From contig PGYV01000005.1 in assembly GCA_002839855.1 (NCBI GenBank), positions 143,824 to 207,823 of the forward strand: 64,000 nt of DNA. The letters are read 5' to 3'. How positions within the stretch are numbered: position 1 is the first letter of the stretch; each line of letters begins with the position of its first letter. The notes below the pieces were generated by a model. The model had not been told where the DNA came from. It made no database searches and worked only from the letters and a program-made list of their open reading frames with translations. Positions 25,971 through 34,217 of this stretch are shown here, piece by piece. Position numbers and translations under genes: made by a program. This stretch comes from Candidatus Goldiibacteriota bacterium HGW-Goldbacteria-1. Lineage in GTDB: Bacteria; Oederibacteriota; PGYV01.

Positions 25971-27190
25971 TACCTGAACGTATGCTTTGATTCTTCTGCC
26001 ACCCATTTTGTCTTCATGGCAATCATAAGCTCTTCGTTTGTCGGTATTACCATTACTTTCACTTTGCCTTTGCTTATAACTTTTTCTTTCTCTTTTGATT
26101 CGTTTTTTAAATCGTCAATTTTTATTCCAAGGAAACCAAGTGTTTCACATACTTCTTTCCTGATTGCAACTGCGTTTTCCCCTATTCCGCCGGTAAATAC
26201 CACCGCGTCAAGGCCGCCCATGGCAGCTGCATATGCGCCGATATATTTTGTGATTCTGTAGCAGAATATATCTATGGCAAATTTCGCCCTTGCATTATCA
26301 TTTTTCGCCGCTTCCATAATTTCCCTTAAATCATTTGAAACGCCGGAGATTCCTTTAAGCCCGCTTTTTTTGTTCAGCAGGCTGTCCATTGCGTCAGCAT
26401 CAAGGTGTTCTTTTTTCATTAAAAAAGTCACAACCGCGGGATCCATATCGCCTGTCCTTGTTCCCATTACCAGCCCTTCAAGAGGGGTGAAACCCATAGA
26501 CGTATCATATGACTGGCCGCCATTAACAGCAGTTATGCTGGCGCCGTTGCCAAGATGGCAGGTGATAAGCTTTGTATTTTTAATATCCTTCTTTAAAAGC
26601 TCCGCAGCCCTTTTGGAAACGTATTCATGCGACGTACCGTGAAAACCGTACTTTCTTACGTGATAACGTTCATATAGTTCATACGGAAGCCCGTATATGT
26701 ATGCCTGTTTTGTCATTGTCTGATGGAAAGCCGTATCAAAAACAGCCACCTGCGGCACATCCTTGAATATCTTTTCGCAGGCTTCAATACCCGCCATGTT
26801 TGGCGGATTATGCAGGGGCGCTATTTCAAAACAGTCTGTAATTACTTCTTTTACACCCTTTGTGATAAGGGCGGATTTGCTGAACTTTTCCCCGCCGTGA
26901 ACAACCCTATGGCCTACGGCATCTACCTCTATTTTATCCTTAAACAGCCCTACTTTAGGGTCAATTAAAATCTTTTCAACCGCTTCAACCGCTTCTGTGT
27001 GGTTTTCAGCTTTAATCTCTTTGACCACCTTTTCATCTTTTTTCATTTTATGCGTTTTAAAATTGAACTTGGATTTTTCTTTGCCTATTTCTTCAATGAC
27101 ACCTTCAGCTAAAAGCACATTGTTCTTTTCCATGTCAAACAGCTTGAATTTCAGCGAAGAACTTCCGCAATTAATAACCATAACTTTCAT
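25970..27190 (-). CDS. ackA: Acetate kinase
   Basis: A 406-residue acetate kinase: MKVMVINCGSSSLKFKLF, GHRVVHGGEKF, YGFHGTSHEYVS, THLGNGAS-like CHLGNGASITAV and GGIGENAVAIRKE. Converts acetyl phosphate and ADP to acetate and ATP, the final energy-yielding step of acetate fermentation. GGAGG precedes the ATG. Downstream of pta by 25 bp, so the pta-ackA pair is one unit. Confidence 0.97.
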   Translation of the reverse strand: MKVMVINCGSSSLKFKLFDMEKNNVLLAEGVIEEIGKEKSKFNFKTHKMKKDEKVVKEIKAENHTEAVEAVEKILIDPKVGLFKDKIEVDAVGHRVVHGGEKFSKSALITKGVKEVITDCFEIAPLHNPPNMAGIEACEKIFKDVPQVAVFDTAFHQTMTKQAYIYGLPYELYERYHVRKYGFHGTSHEYVSKRAAELLKKDIKNTKLITCHLGNGASITAVNGGQSYDTSMGFTPLEGLVMGTRTGDMDPAVVTFLMKKEHLDADAMDSLLNKKSGLKGISGVSNDLREIMEAAKNDNARAKFAIDIFCYRITKYIGAYAAAMGGLDAVVFTGGIGENAVAIRKEVCETLGFLGIKIDDLKNESKEKEKVISKGKVKVMVIPTNEELMIAMKTKWVAEESKHTFR

Positions 27191-27215
27191 ATTATTACCT
27201 CCGGTATATTATTTT

Positions 27216-28220
27216 TTATTTGTGATTCTGAAGCCTTACAACATTGATTGCAGTTACATTAATAATATCGCTTGCCTTGCAGCCGCGCGATAAATCGCTG
27301 CACGGTTTTGCGGTCCCCTGATAAATAGGCCCGTAAGCTTCCGCCTTTGCAAGCCTTTCGGTAAGTTTATAAGCTATATTTCCGGAATCAAGGTCCGGGA
27401 ATATCAGGACATTTGCCTGCCCCGCAACCGCGGAACCGGGCGCTTTTTTCGCGCCTACAGCGGGTATTAACGCCGCGTCGCCCTGCATTTCTCCGTCTAT
27501 CATCATTGAAGGGTCTTTCTGTTTTGCAAGCTCCAGTGCTTTAATAACCTTGTCTATCCTTGCGTGTTTGGCGCTTCCTTTTGTGGAAAATGAAAGCATT
27601 GCCACTTTTGGCTCTTCTCCCATTAACTCCCTATATGTATTTCCTGTTGTTACCGCAATGTCAGAAAGCTGATTTTCATCAGGGTCTATTACAAATCCGC
27701 CGTCAGAATAAAACAGCACGCCGTCTTTGCCGAAAGATTTATCCGGAAGTATCATAACAAAGAAACTGGAAAGAGTTTTAATCCCGGGTTTCATTCCTAT
27801 AAGATAAATAGCCGCCCTTGAAACATCCGAAGTGGTGTTAACCGCGCCGGCTACAAACGTATCAACAACGCCTTTTTTTACCATCATTGCTCCGTAGTAG
27901 ACGTCTTTTTTCATGATTTCCATTGCCTGTTCCGGGGTGACGCCTTTTGCTTTTCTCATTTCATAAAATTCATTTGCGTATTCCTGAATATTCGGCAGGT
28001 TTGCAAGGTCCAATATCTTAACCCCGTCAAGTTTAAGGTTTTTATTTTTTGCAATTTCATTTATCTTATCCGGATTTCCCAGGATGGTTATATCCGCTAT
28101 CTTCATTTCCGCGCACTTCGCCGCCGCTTCAACTGTTCTTTCATCATTACCTTCCGGAAGGACTACTTTTTTGGGGTCTTTCTTTGCTTTTTCAAAAACC
28201 TGCTCCATAAATGATGCCAT
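27216..28220 (-). CDS. pta: Phosphate acetyltransferase
   Basis: A 334-residue PTA_PTB domain protein: VVLPEGNDERTVEAA start, GAVNTTSDVSRAAIYL, FSTKGSAKHARIDKV and AKPCSDLSRGCKASDI. Converts acetyl-CoA to acetyl phosphate for acetate kinase. The short form without the N-terminal P-loop/DRTGG regulatory part. AAGGAG seven bases before the ATG. Confidence 0.97.
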   Translation of the reverse strand: MASFMEQVFEKAKKDPKKVVLPEGNDERTVEAAAKCAEMKIADITILGNPDKINEIAKNKNLKLDGVKILDLANLPNIQEYANEFYEMRKAKGVTPEQAMEIMKKDVYYGAMMVKKGVVDTFVAGAVNTTSDVSRAAIYLIGMKPGIKTLSSFFVMILPDKSFGKDGVLFYSDGGFVIDPDENQLSDIAVTTGNTYRELMGEEPKVAMLSFSTKGSAKHARIDKVIKALELAKQKDPSMMIDGEMQGDAALIPAVGAKKAPGSAVAGQANVLIFPDLDSGNIAYKLTERLAKAEAYGPIYQGTAKPCSDLSRGCKASDIINVTAINVVRLQNHK

Positions 28221-28260
28221 CTTTGATTCTCCTTATTATGATTGTTATAAAAACAAATTG

Positions 28261-28289
28261 ATTATAAAACCGCAACGGGGTTTTGTAAA
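28261..28289 (-). promoter_or_regulatory. Sigma-70-type promoter of pta-ackA
   Basis: Minus-strand TTTACA (28284-28289), 17 bp spacer, TATAAT (28261-28266), 40 bases before pta. Confidence 0.72.
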
Positions 28290-28309
28290 GAGAAAACGGC
28301 ACAAAACAT

Positions 28310-28496
28310 AGCACTTTAGCAGATTAAGCAATTAAGCTATAGCGGAAACACCTAAGCATAAGCCATAAACATTAAGCAGTTAAGCTATAGCGGAAACATA
28401 ACGCCTTTGATTTCGCTAATGCTTAATTGCTTATCTGCTTTTTGCTTATGTTATCGCTTCTGCTTATCTGCTTATAGCTTAAATCGCTATGTTTCC
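28310..28496. repeat. Degenerate period-8 array region (AAGCAATT/AAGCTATA words) abutting hldD stop
   Basis: About 190 bases of loosely repeated eight-base words (AAGCAATT, AAGCTATA, TGCTTATC, TGCTTTTT) first in one orientation, then in the other, ending at the hldD stop codon. The halves are partly complementary and could fold into a long hairpin. A second, related array lies at 58095-58196. Confidence 0.6.
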
Positions 28497-29474
28497 CTAT
28501 CCTAAAAACGGATTATCCTTCATAAGGTAATTCTGAACATAATCCTTAACACCCTCTTCAAGGGTGTGTATTTTGCCGTTAAAGCCCGCCGCGCGGATTT
28601 TGTCTGTTTTCGCCTCTGTAAAATACTGGTACTTTTCCCTTATTGATTCCGGCATGTCTATGTACTCTATATTTACCGGTTTCCCCATCGCGTTAAATGT
28701 TGCTTTCGCAAGGTCTGCAAAACTTCTTGCTTTTCCGGTGCCAACATTATAGATACCGGATAATCCTTTGTCATACGCGTGCAATGTCATGGCAACCGCG
28801 TCTTTAACGTAAACAAAATCCCTTAACTGCCCGCCGTCTTCATACCCTTTTTTGTGGGATTTAAACAGCTGAATCTTGCCTGTCGCGTTTATCTGTCCAA
28901 ACGCTTTATGCACAACGCTTCTCATGTCGTCTTTGTGGTATTCATTCGGCCCAAATACATTGAAAAACTTAACGCCCGCCATTTTTGATATTATGCCGCT
29001 TTTTAAAGCCCAAAGGTCCATAAGTTGTTTGGAATAACCGTACATATTAAGCGGCCGTAAGGATTCTATTTTTTCGTGCGCGTCGTCAAACCCCTGCGCT
29101 CCGTCGCCGTAAGTGGCGGCAGAACTTGCGTAAACAAACTTCTTTCCATACTTTGCGCACCACTTGCCTGTTACCTGTGTATATTTGTAATTGTTTTCTA
29201 TCAGAAAAGACGCGTCTTTTTCCGTGGTCGCACTGCACGCACCCATATGAATCACGCCTTCCAAAGAGTCACGAAGCAGTTTATCGTCATATACCACGCG
29301 TTTAATGAAACTCTCTTTTTCTTCGTAATCCGAAAATTTAAGCCCGTTTAAGTTTTTCCATTTTTCATCCGTGCCAAGCTCATCCACCACGTGAATATCC
29401 GTAATCCCCCGCTGGTTAAGTTCCCATATTATGGCACTTCCTATAAATCCCGCTCCGCCTGTTACCGCTATCAT
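28497..29474 (-). CDS. hldD: ADP-L-glycero-D-manno-heptose 6-epimerase
   Basis: A 325-residue short-chain (extended SDR) epimerase: TGGAGFIGSAIIWELNQRG, HMGACSATTEKD, YASSAATYGDG, MYGYSKQLMD (YxxxK catalytic pair) and FFNVFGPNEYHKDDMRSV are specific to HldD/RfaD. It makes the L,D-heptose precursor of the LPS inner core, so the organism has an outer membrane with heptose-containing LPS. AGGAGG precedes the ATG. No other LPS core gene is in the window. Confidence 0.95.
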   Translation of the reverse strand: MIAVTGGAGFIGSAIIWELNQRGITDIHVVDELGTDEKWKNLNGLKFSDYEEKESFIKRVVYDDKLLRDSLEGVIHMGACSATTEKDASFLIENNYKYTQVTGKWCAKYGKKFVYASSAATYGDGAQGFDDAHEKIESLRPLNMYGYSKQLMDLWALKSGIISKMAGVKFFNVFGPNEYHKDDMRSVVHKAFGQINATGKIQLFKSHKKGYEDGGQLRDFVYVKDAVAMTLHAYDKGLSGIYNVGTGKARSFADLAKATFNAMGKPVNIEYIDMPESIREKYQYFTEAKTDKIRAAGFNGKIHTLEEGVKDYVQNYLMKDNPFLG

Positions 29475-29686
29475 AATATTCCTCCTGGTTATTTAATAAT
29501 ATTAATTATTATACAACAAAGTGTGTTTTTGTTCTATTATTTCGTGGATTGATATAAGGATCTAACCCATAAACTTTTATCCCATATCCAATAGATAAAG
29601 GCCGAGAAAGAAAAGACGCAAAAAGATATTATTAAGACGCTCTCATTTAATAACTTAAATCATTTAATTTCCCAAGCACCTAAACA

Positions 29687-30155
29687 CTATAAATTTTCCG
29701 CTCCGCTGCATTCCAATAGGAATTCTTTTACTTTTTCCGCCACCATATCTACAGAATAAATCATATCCGCAGAAATCCCTTGTCCTGATTCATCCTCTGA
29801 TGTAACTGTCGTTTCAGCTAACTTAGTTTTTGTTTTTCTATCGTATAATTTTATGCTTACTGTAAATTTTGAAGTTCTAACCATTGGATAATATCCAATA
29901 TTACTGTACCTTTTAATCTTATAAAATGTGACCGGTTCTATAATCATAAGAATTTGGCCCTTAAACGCCTCCTCATCTATAAAAACCTCTGTAAATAAAG
30001 AGTTTTTAACTATGTCCGTTTCTATCCAGTTTCTAAGCCGCAGCATTTCATCCATAGCATCTCTTACATATACACTACTGGAATTTCTAAACATAATCCC
30101 AATTGAATTGGATGAAGAAATTGAAGTGTCCGGTATTGTTTTTCTTATAATTCAT
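29687..30155 (-). pseudogene. Broken tandem copy of the exported protein at 30453-31001
   Basis: Nearly identical to the neighbouring 182-residue gene. The original start region survives with its GGAGG (30160-30164) and ATG (30155), but a 38-base deletion removed most of the signal-peptide coding part and shifted the frame: translation from that ATG stops at TAG after 22 codons. The remaining open frame (from an internal ATG at 30094, 135 residues) lacks a signal peptide and also has an 11-residue gap relative to the intact copy. Both copies share upstream flanking bases, which points to a tandem duplication. Confidence 0.8.
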
Positions 30156-30452
30156 ACATCCTCCGCCATGATTGTTGAATAAATTTATCACATATCTCCA
30201 ATCAACTCAATCCACATTTTTATCAGTACGAACAGACGGAAGTTAAACTTAATAACGTTTTTGTTCCGGCAAGCAAACCTTTAATGGTGCGGCAGTTAAC
30301 TTTATAGATTATTTTTAAATAAAAAGGACACGCGCCTTAAAAGGCGCGGCTGCGAAAATCGCTTTATTTACAAACAAATGCGAGAAACCTTATATTTTAT
30401 TAGCGTTTATTTTAATAATGTCACGCGTCAAGGCACGGTGTCAGTTTATTAG
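30156..30452. other. Intergenic region between duplicate copies
   Basis: No gene seen. The first ~60 bases are a copy of the upstream flank of the intact gene; the rest holds a family B REP-like palindrome (30331-30353, CTGC instead of CTAC) and a fragment with the sequence TTAATGGTGCGGCAGTTAAC near 30280-30301. Confidence 0.6.
30331..30353 (-). repeat. REP-like palindrome, family B variant
   Basis: Stem CGCGCC(TT)/(AA)GGCGCG and tail CTGC in place of CTAC. Confidence 0.6.
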
Positions 30453-31001
30453 TCAGTTTATTAATAAATTTTCTGCTCCGTTGCATTCCAACAGGAATTC
30501 TTTTACTTTTTCCGCAACCATATCAACAGAGTAAATCATATCCGCAGAAATCCCTTGTCCTGATTTATCCTCTGATGTAACCGTCGTTTCAGCTATCTTA
30601 GTTTTTGTTTTTCTATTGTATAATTTTACGTTTACTGTAAATCTTGAATTTCTTAACATTGTGTAAAAAAGAGGAGAAATATAAGATGCAGCTATATAAG
30701 CTCCAACATTACCTCCCTTTTCAACCTTATAAAATGTCACCGGTTCTATAATCATAAGAATTTGACCCTTAGACGCATCCTCATCTATAAAAACCTTTGT
30801 AAATAAAGCATTTTCAACTATGTCCGTTTCTATCCAGTTTCTAAGCCGCAGCATTTCATCCATAGCATCTCTTACATAAACACTACTGGAATTTCTAAAC
30901 ATAATCCCAATTGAATTGGATGAAGAAATTGAAGTGTCCGGTATTGTTTTTCTTATAAGTATTAATAAAAAGAGAGATAAAATAATTATAGTTTTCTTCA
31001 T
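30453..31001 (-). CDS. Exported protein of unknown function (intact copy)
   Basis: A 182-residue protein with an N-terminal hydrophobic signal segment (KKTIIILSLFLLILI). The mature domain has a helical start (RDAMDEMLRLRNWIETDI) and mixed strands (QILMIIEPVTFYKV, RFTVNVKLYNRKTKTKIAETTVTSED) ending in a helix, a plan reminiscent of small periplasmic lipoprotein-like/LptE- or DUF4410-like folds, but I cannot place it. GGAGG precedes the ATG by four bases. Alone in its unit, followed downstream by the broken copy. Confidence 0.75.
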   Translation of the reverse strand: MKKTIIILSLFLLILIRKTIPDTSISSSNSIGIMFRNSSSVYVRDAMDEMLRLRNWIETDIVENALFTKVFIDEDASKGQILMIIEPVTFYKVEKGGNVGAYIAASYISPLFYTMLRNSRFTVNVKLYNRKTKTKIAETTVTSEDKSGQGISADMIYSVDMVAEKVKEFLLECNGAENLLIN

Positions 31002-31093
31002 ACATCCTCCGCCATGATTATATGATTAATTTATCACATACCGCCAATTAACACAATCTGCGTTTTAATAGACATAGTGGGACAGAAGGTTTG

Positions 31094-31118
31094 GTAGACG
31101 CGGGTCTTTAGCCCGCGG
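31094..31118 (+). repeat. GTAG-type REP element, family A
   Basis: GTAG at 31094-31097 then the CGCGGG/CCCGCG stem. Confidence 0.75.
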
Positions 31119-31166
31119 TTGAAGCGAGCGTGCGAGTGGAGAAGAGACGGTTAAATCCTAAAACAA

Positions 31167-31189
31167 CGATCCTTAAAAGGCGCGGCTAC
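31167..31189 (-). repeat. GTAG-type REP element, family B
   Basis: Imperfect stem around TTAAAA; CTAC at 31186-31189. Confidence 0.65.
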
Positions 31190-31232
31190 CAAGACATCAA
31201 CGAAATGCCAGATCTTAAAATCTAAATCAACT

Positions 31233-31258
31233 GCCGCGGGCTAAAGACCCGCGTCTAC
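31233..31258 (-). repeat. GTAG-type REP element, family A
   Basis: CGCGGG/CCCGCG stem; CTAC at 31255-31258. Confidence 0.75.
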
Positions 31259-31287
31259 CACTACGCAAACCAAAAATCTAAAAACAA

Positions 31288-31310
31288 CGCACCCTGAAGG
31301 GTGCGGCTAC
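31288..31310 (-). repeat. GTAG-type REP element, family B
   Basis: GCACCC/GGGTGC stem around TGAA; CTAC at 31307-31310. Confidence 0.75.
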
Positions 31311-31348
31311 CAAGGCAAAAACAAAAACAAACCTAAACAACACACCCC

Positions 31349-32518
31349 TTAAACCTCTTTTATTACCACCAGTTTTCCCATCTTCCTTAATTTCTCCGCC
31401 AGCATGTTAACTATCACTTCCCTTGGCAGGATTCCAAGCTGGGTAAAGGCAATGTCATTATGCCCGGGGTTTAAGGCCTTTCCTATATATATGTTTATTA
31501 CATCACAAACCCTTGCAAGCACGGCTATTTCTGTCACGCACGATTCACGGTCAAGTTTTAAACTTTCCTGATCTATAATATTATACAGCTGGTTTAACAC
31601 AACCGCCCCTTCTGTGACCACTTCAATGCCCTTCATAAAATATTTTGGAGGCCTGAAAAAACCCGTATATGTTTTGCCATAGCCCACGTCTATTCCCGCT
31701 TCCCTGGAAATAATATCCGCAGTGGTGGAGCCGCATACCACTTTAATACCGTCCGCAGCCATAAATTCACTTACCGCGGCAGCGTCATTATTTTTTTCAG
31801 AAGGCGGCCCTGTAAATATATTCATTACCCTTCCTTTTCTACAGGAAAAATACGCCGCGCTTGCGTCATCGTGAAGATACCCGCCGGATACCGCGGCAGC
31901 CCTGTTTACAAGCAGCTCCGGCATTTCATTTTCCTTAAAACCCGCGGCGTGGCTTCCGCTTACAAAGTCGCGTACACCTTCTTCTGTCCAGCCAAACGGC
32001 AGGTCGCGCCCCATTCCTGCCTGTGTGATGCCGTCCGACATTACAATAAGCCCGTCGCCTTCCTTTAATCTTATATTTAATTCCCCGGCAACCTGGCCTT
32101 CTATCGTTGTATATTTCATCTCCGGAACGTACGCCTGCCTTCCCGTGATTAAAACCGGCATAGGCGCGTCATAAGTTATCACGCCGGCAGCGCCGTCATT
32201 TAATATTCTTATAACCGTGAATGCCGAATAAGCGGCTTTACCGCCTTCTTTAACCCTGCGCGCAGTTTTTATAACGCACGCCGCAGCTTCTTTCATGCTA
32301 AACCCGGCTTTTATCATTCCAATTATGGATGCGCACGCCATTCTGGATGCAACAGAGGCCTTTATGCCGGAACCAAGCCCGTCCGCCAGTACTGCCGTTA
32401 CCGCGCGCGCGTCCCTGAATACTTCAAAATAATCCCCGCACGCGGAATAACCCGTTTTAACCGCGCATAAATTGTGGCAGTCTGTGTAAAGCATCCCTGT
32501 TTTATTTTCTGTTTTCAT
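31349..32518 (-). CDS. SpoIIE-type PP2C phosphatase linked to sensory hydrogenase
   Basis: A 389-residue protein. Residues ~20-235 form a PP2C/SpoIIE phosphatase with metal-binding Asp residues in VLADGLGSG, MSDGITQAG and HDDAS. The C-terminal ~150 residues (INIFTGPPSEKNN, VVCGSTTADIISREAG, IKPLFE-like strand-helix) are not typical of SpoIIE and I cannot name the fold. Its start lies inside the end of the sensory hydrogenase gene (17 bp overlap). Sensory [FeFe] hydrogenases with PAS domains and a neighbouring Ser/Thr phosphatase are known from anaerobes; a H2-controlled dephosphorylation step is the likely role. Confidence 0.82.
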   Translation of the reverse strand: MKTENKTGMLYTDCHNLCAVKTGYSACGDYFEVFRDARAVTAVLADGLGSGIKASVASRMACASIIGMIKAGFSMKEAAACVIKTARRVKEGGKAAYSAFTVIRILNDGAAGVITYDAPMPVLITGRQAYVPEMKYTTIEGQVAGELNIRLKEGDGLIVMSDGITQAGMGRDLPFGWTEEGVRDFVSGSHAAGFKENEMPELLVNRAAAVSGGYLHDDASAAYFSCRKGRVMNIFTGPPSEKNNDAAAVSEFMAADGIKVVCGSTTADIISREAGIDVGYGKTYTGFFRPPKYFMKGIEVVTEGAVVLNQLYNIIDQESLKLDRESCVTEIAVLARVCDVINIYIGKALNPGHNDIAFTQLGILPREVIVNMLAEKLRKMGKLVVIKEV

Positions 32519-34196
32519 CTTTACCGCCCGCGGCTACAACAAGCCTGTGCAGAAGTTCTTCGCTTTTTGCGGTGTTCTCGCCAAGATAAAGCGCCATGTC
32601 CTGCGCCATTTTAAGCTGGTGTTCCAGAAGCTGTTTAGCCTGATTAATTGTTTTTTCCTTAAGTTCCGCAAGCCTTTTATCCGTATTTGTAAGCCTTGTC
32701 AAATCAACAAAAATTCCCACGTAATGGTTTTCTTCTTTCATCCTGTAGAATATCTGATGGCAGGTAATCCCCGCCCTTGGATGGGCAGCAGTTTCCTGAA
32801 TCATATCTTCTGTTTCAGACGCAAGTTTTTCAAAAGGCAGCGGGTCAATTACATCAGAAACATGCGCGCCCTGCCTGCCCGCGCACCGAAACATTGCGCC
32901 AAACGCGGCGTTCATCTTTATTATTTTCATCTCCCTGTCCACTATCACTATCCCGTTAGGGCTTGTTTCTATTATTCTGTCTGTCCTTTGTTCCGCCAGC
33001 CTGCGCATCACAGGCATGCACATTTCCGGTTCTGCCATTCCCCTTATTACGGCTATGGCTTTTTCCCTGCAGCTTTCATATCCGCAGGCGCCGCAGTTAA
33101 GCCTTTGCGCGGGATTGCCTTTGCCTGTCTTTTCAAGCATCTTTTCTATTTCCGCTTCCGTAATGTCCGCGCCTTTGGCGCTTTTAAATAAAAATTCCGC
33201 TTTCATCACCGGCTTAAAACCCGCTTCACCGTTCACAGGAGCGGATTCTATATACTCTGCAAGGCGTTTTTTTGCGACGTAAAAATTTACGTCTTTTCTT
33301 CCGCCCGGCCCTTTCACGCACCCCCCCTTACAGAAGAGAGGCTCTACAATAATACCTTCATCACTTTCAATTACAGATTCTAACGCATCTTCAATCTCCG
33401 TAAAACCTTCCGGAACGCAGGTCTTTACCGCGGAAATATCATCGCCATACGCGGTTTTTAACAGCCCGCCCCCAAGCGGATACCACCTTGCATGCCCTTT
33501 TACGCCTCCGTCAAAAAAACTTTCTTCGCAGTTTTTAAGTTCAATCCCCTTTTCTTCAAACATCTTTTCTATTTCTTCAAATGTAAGCACCGCTTCCAGA
33601 AGCTGCGGATACTTTAAAGCCTCTTTTTTCTTTGCTATACACGGGCCGATAAAAACCGGCTTCATCATCCCGGAATATTTCATGAATATTTCGTTGGCGT
33701 GCTGAATCATGGGCGAGACAACCGGCGTCAGCAGCTCCACTGCATCTTCACGGTATTTTTCCGCGAACTGCGTAAACGCGGGGCAGGCGGTGCAGATGTG
33801 TTTTCTTTTTGCATTTCCGGCTATTGTTTTCACGTTCATAGAAACGTCATACGCGTGCTCCGCGGTTTCTTCCACCAGCTTAAAGCCCAGCCTTCGTAAC
33901 GCGCCGATAAAACGCAGCCTTTCCCATTTATCATAAAACGCGGCAAAAGAAGGCGCCACCATTGCCACTGCGCTGCCGCTTTCTATCGCGCGCTTTGCGC
34001 TTTCCACGCCGCTTAGATACGCCTTTGCTTTTTGCGGGCATTCCCGCACGCAGGTGCCGCAGGCAATGCACAGGTTTGGGTCAACCTGTGCCTGCCCGTC
34101 TTTCATTTTAATGGCCTTTACAGGGCATACTTTAAGGCACCTGTAACAGTCCATGCATTTTGCTGTAAGTGTAAATACAACCTGTGTTTCGCTCAT
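32502..34196 (-). CDS. Sensory [FeFe] hydrogenase (HydS/group C-like) with PAS domain
   Basis: A 564-residue protein. Two [4Fe-4S] ferredoxin clusters (C14-C24, C43-C53), an H-cluster domain, a further [4Fe-4S] domain (C368, C371, C376, C393), a PAS domain (~405-505) and a C-terminal coiled helix. H-cluster ligands: C138 in TACP, C186 in GPCIAKK, C289 and C293 in PLFCKGGCVKGPGG. Position 137 is Ala where the catalytic paralogue (TSCCP) has the proton-relay Cys, and the L2 motif is GPC rather than MPC; these changes are typical of sensory enzymes with low activity. In the hyd operon directly upstream of a phosphatase. Confidence 0.88.
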   Translation of the reverse strand: MSETQVVFTLTAKCMDCYRCLKVCPVKAIKMKDGQAQVDPNLCIACGTCVRECPQKAKAYLSGVESAKRAIESGSAVAMVAPSFAAFYDKWERLRFIGALRRLGFKLVEETAEHAYDVSMNVKTIAGNAKRKHICTACPAFTQFAEKYREDAVELLTPVVSPMIQHANEIFMKYSGMMKPVFIGPCIAKKKEALKYPQLLEAVLTFEEIEKMFEEKGIELKNCEESFFDGGVKGHARWYPLGGGLLKTAYGDDISAVKTCVPEGFTEIEDALESVIESDEGIIVEPLFCKGGCVKGPGGRKDVNFYVAKKRLAEYIESAPVNGEAGFKPVMKAEFLFKSAKGADITEAEIEKMLEKTGKGNPAQRLNCGACGYESCREKAIAVIRGMAEPEMCMPVMRRLAEQRTDRIIETSPNGIVIVDREMKIIKMNAAFGAMFRCAGRQGAHVSDVIDPLPFEKLASETEDMIQETAAHPRAGITCHQIFYRMKEENHYVGIFVDLTRLTNTDKRLAELKEKTINQAKQLLEHQLKMAQDMALYLGENTAKSEELLHRLVVAAGGKDENRK

Positions 34197-34217
34197 ACGC
34201 CACTTCCTTTTTGCGCG

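Larger units (their letters stand above)
31002..31348. other. REP-dense intergenic region upstream of the exported-protein gene
   Basis: No gene. Contains REP elements A (31094), B (31167), A (31233) and B (31288) in about 220 bp, alternating A/B/A/B, with only the first in the plus orientation. Confidence 0.75.

Noticed and set aside
28230-28255. TTGTT/AACAA dyad before pta as a Rex site
   Set aside because: Half-site spacing is three bases too short for an 18-base Rex operator.
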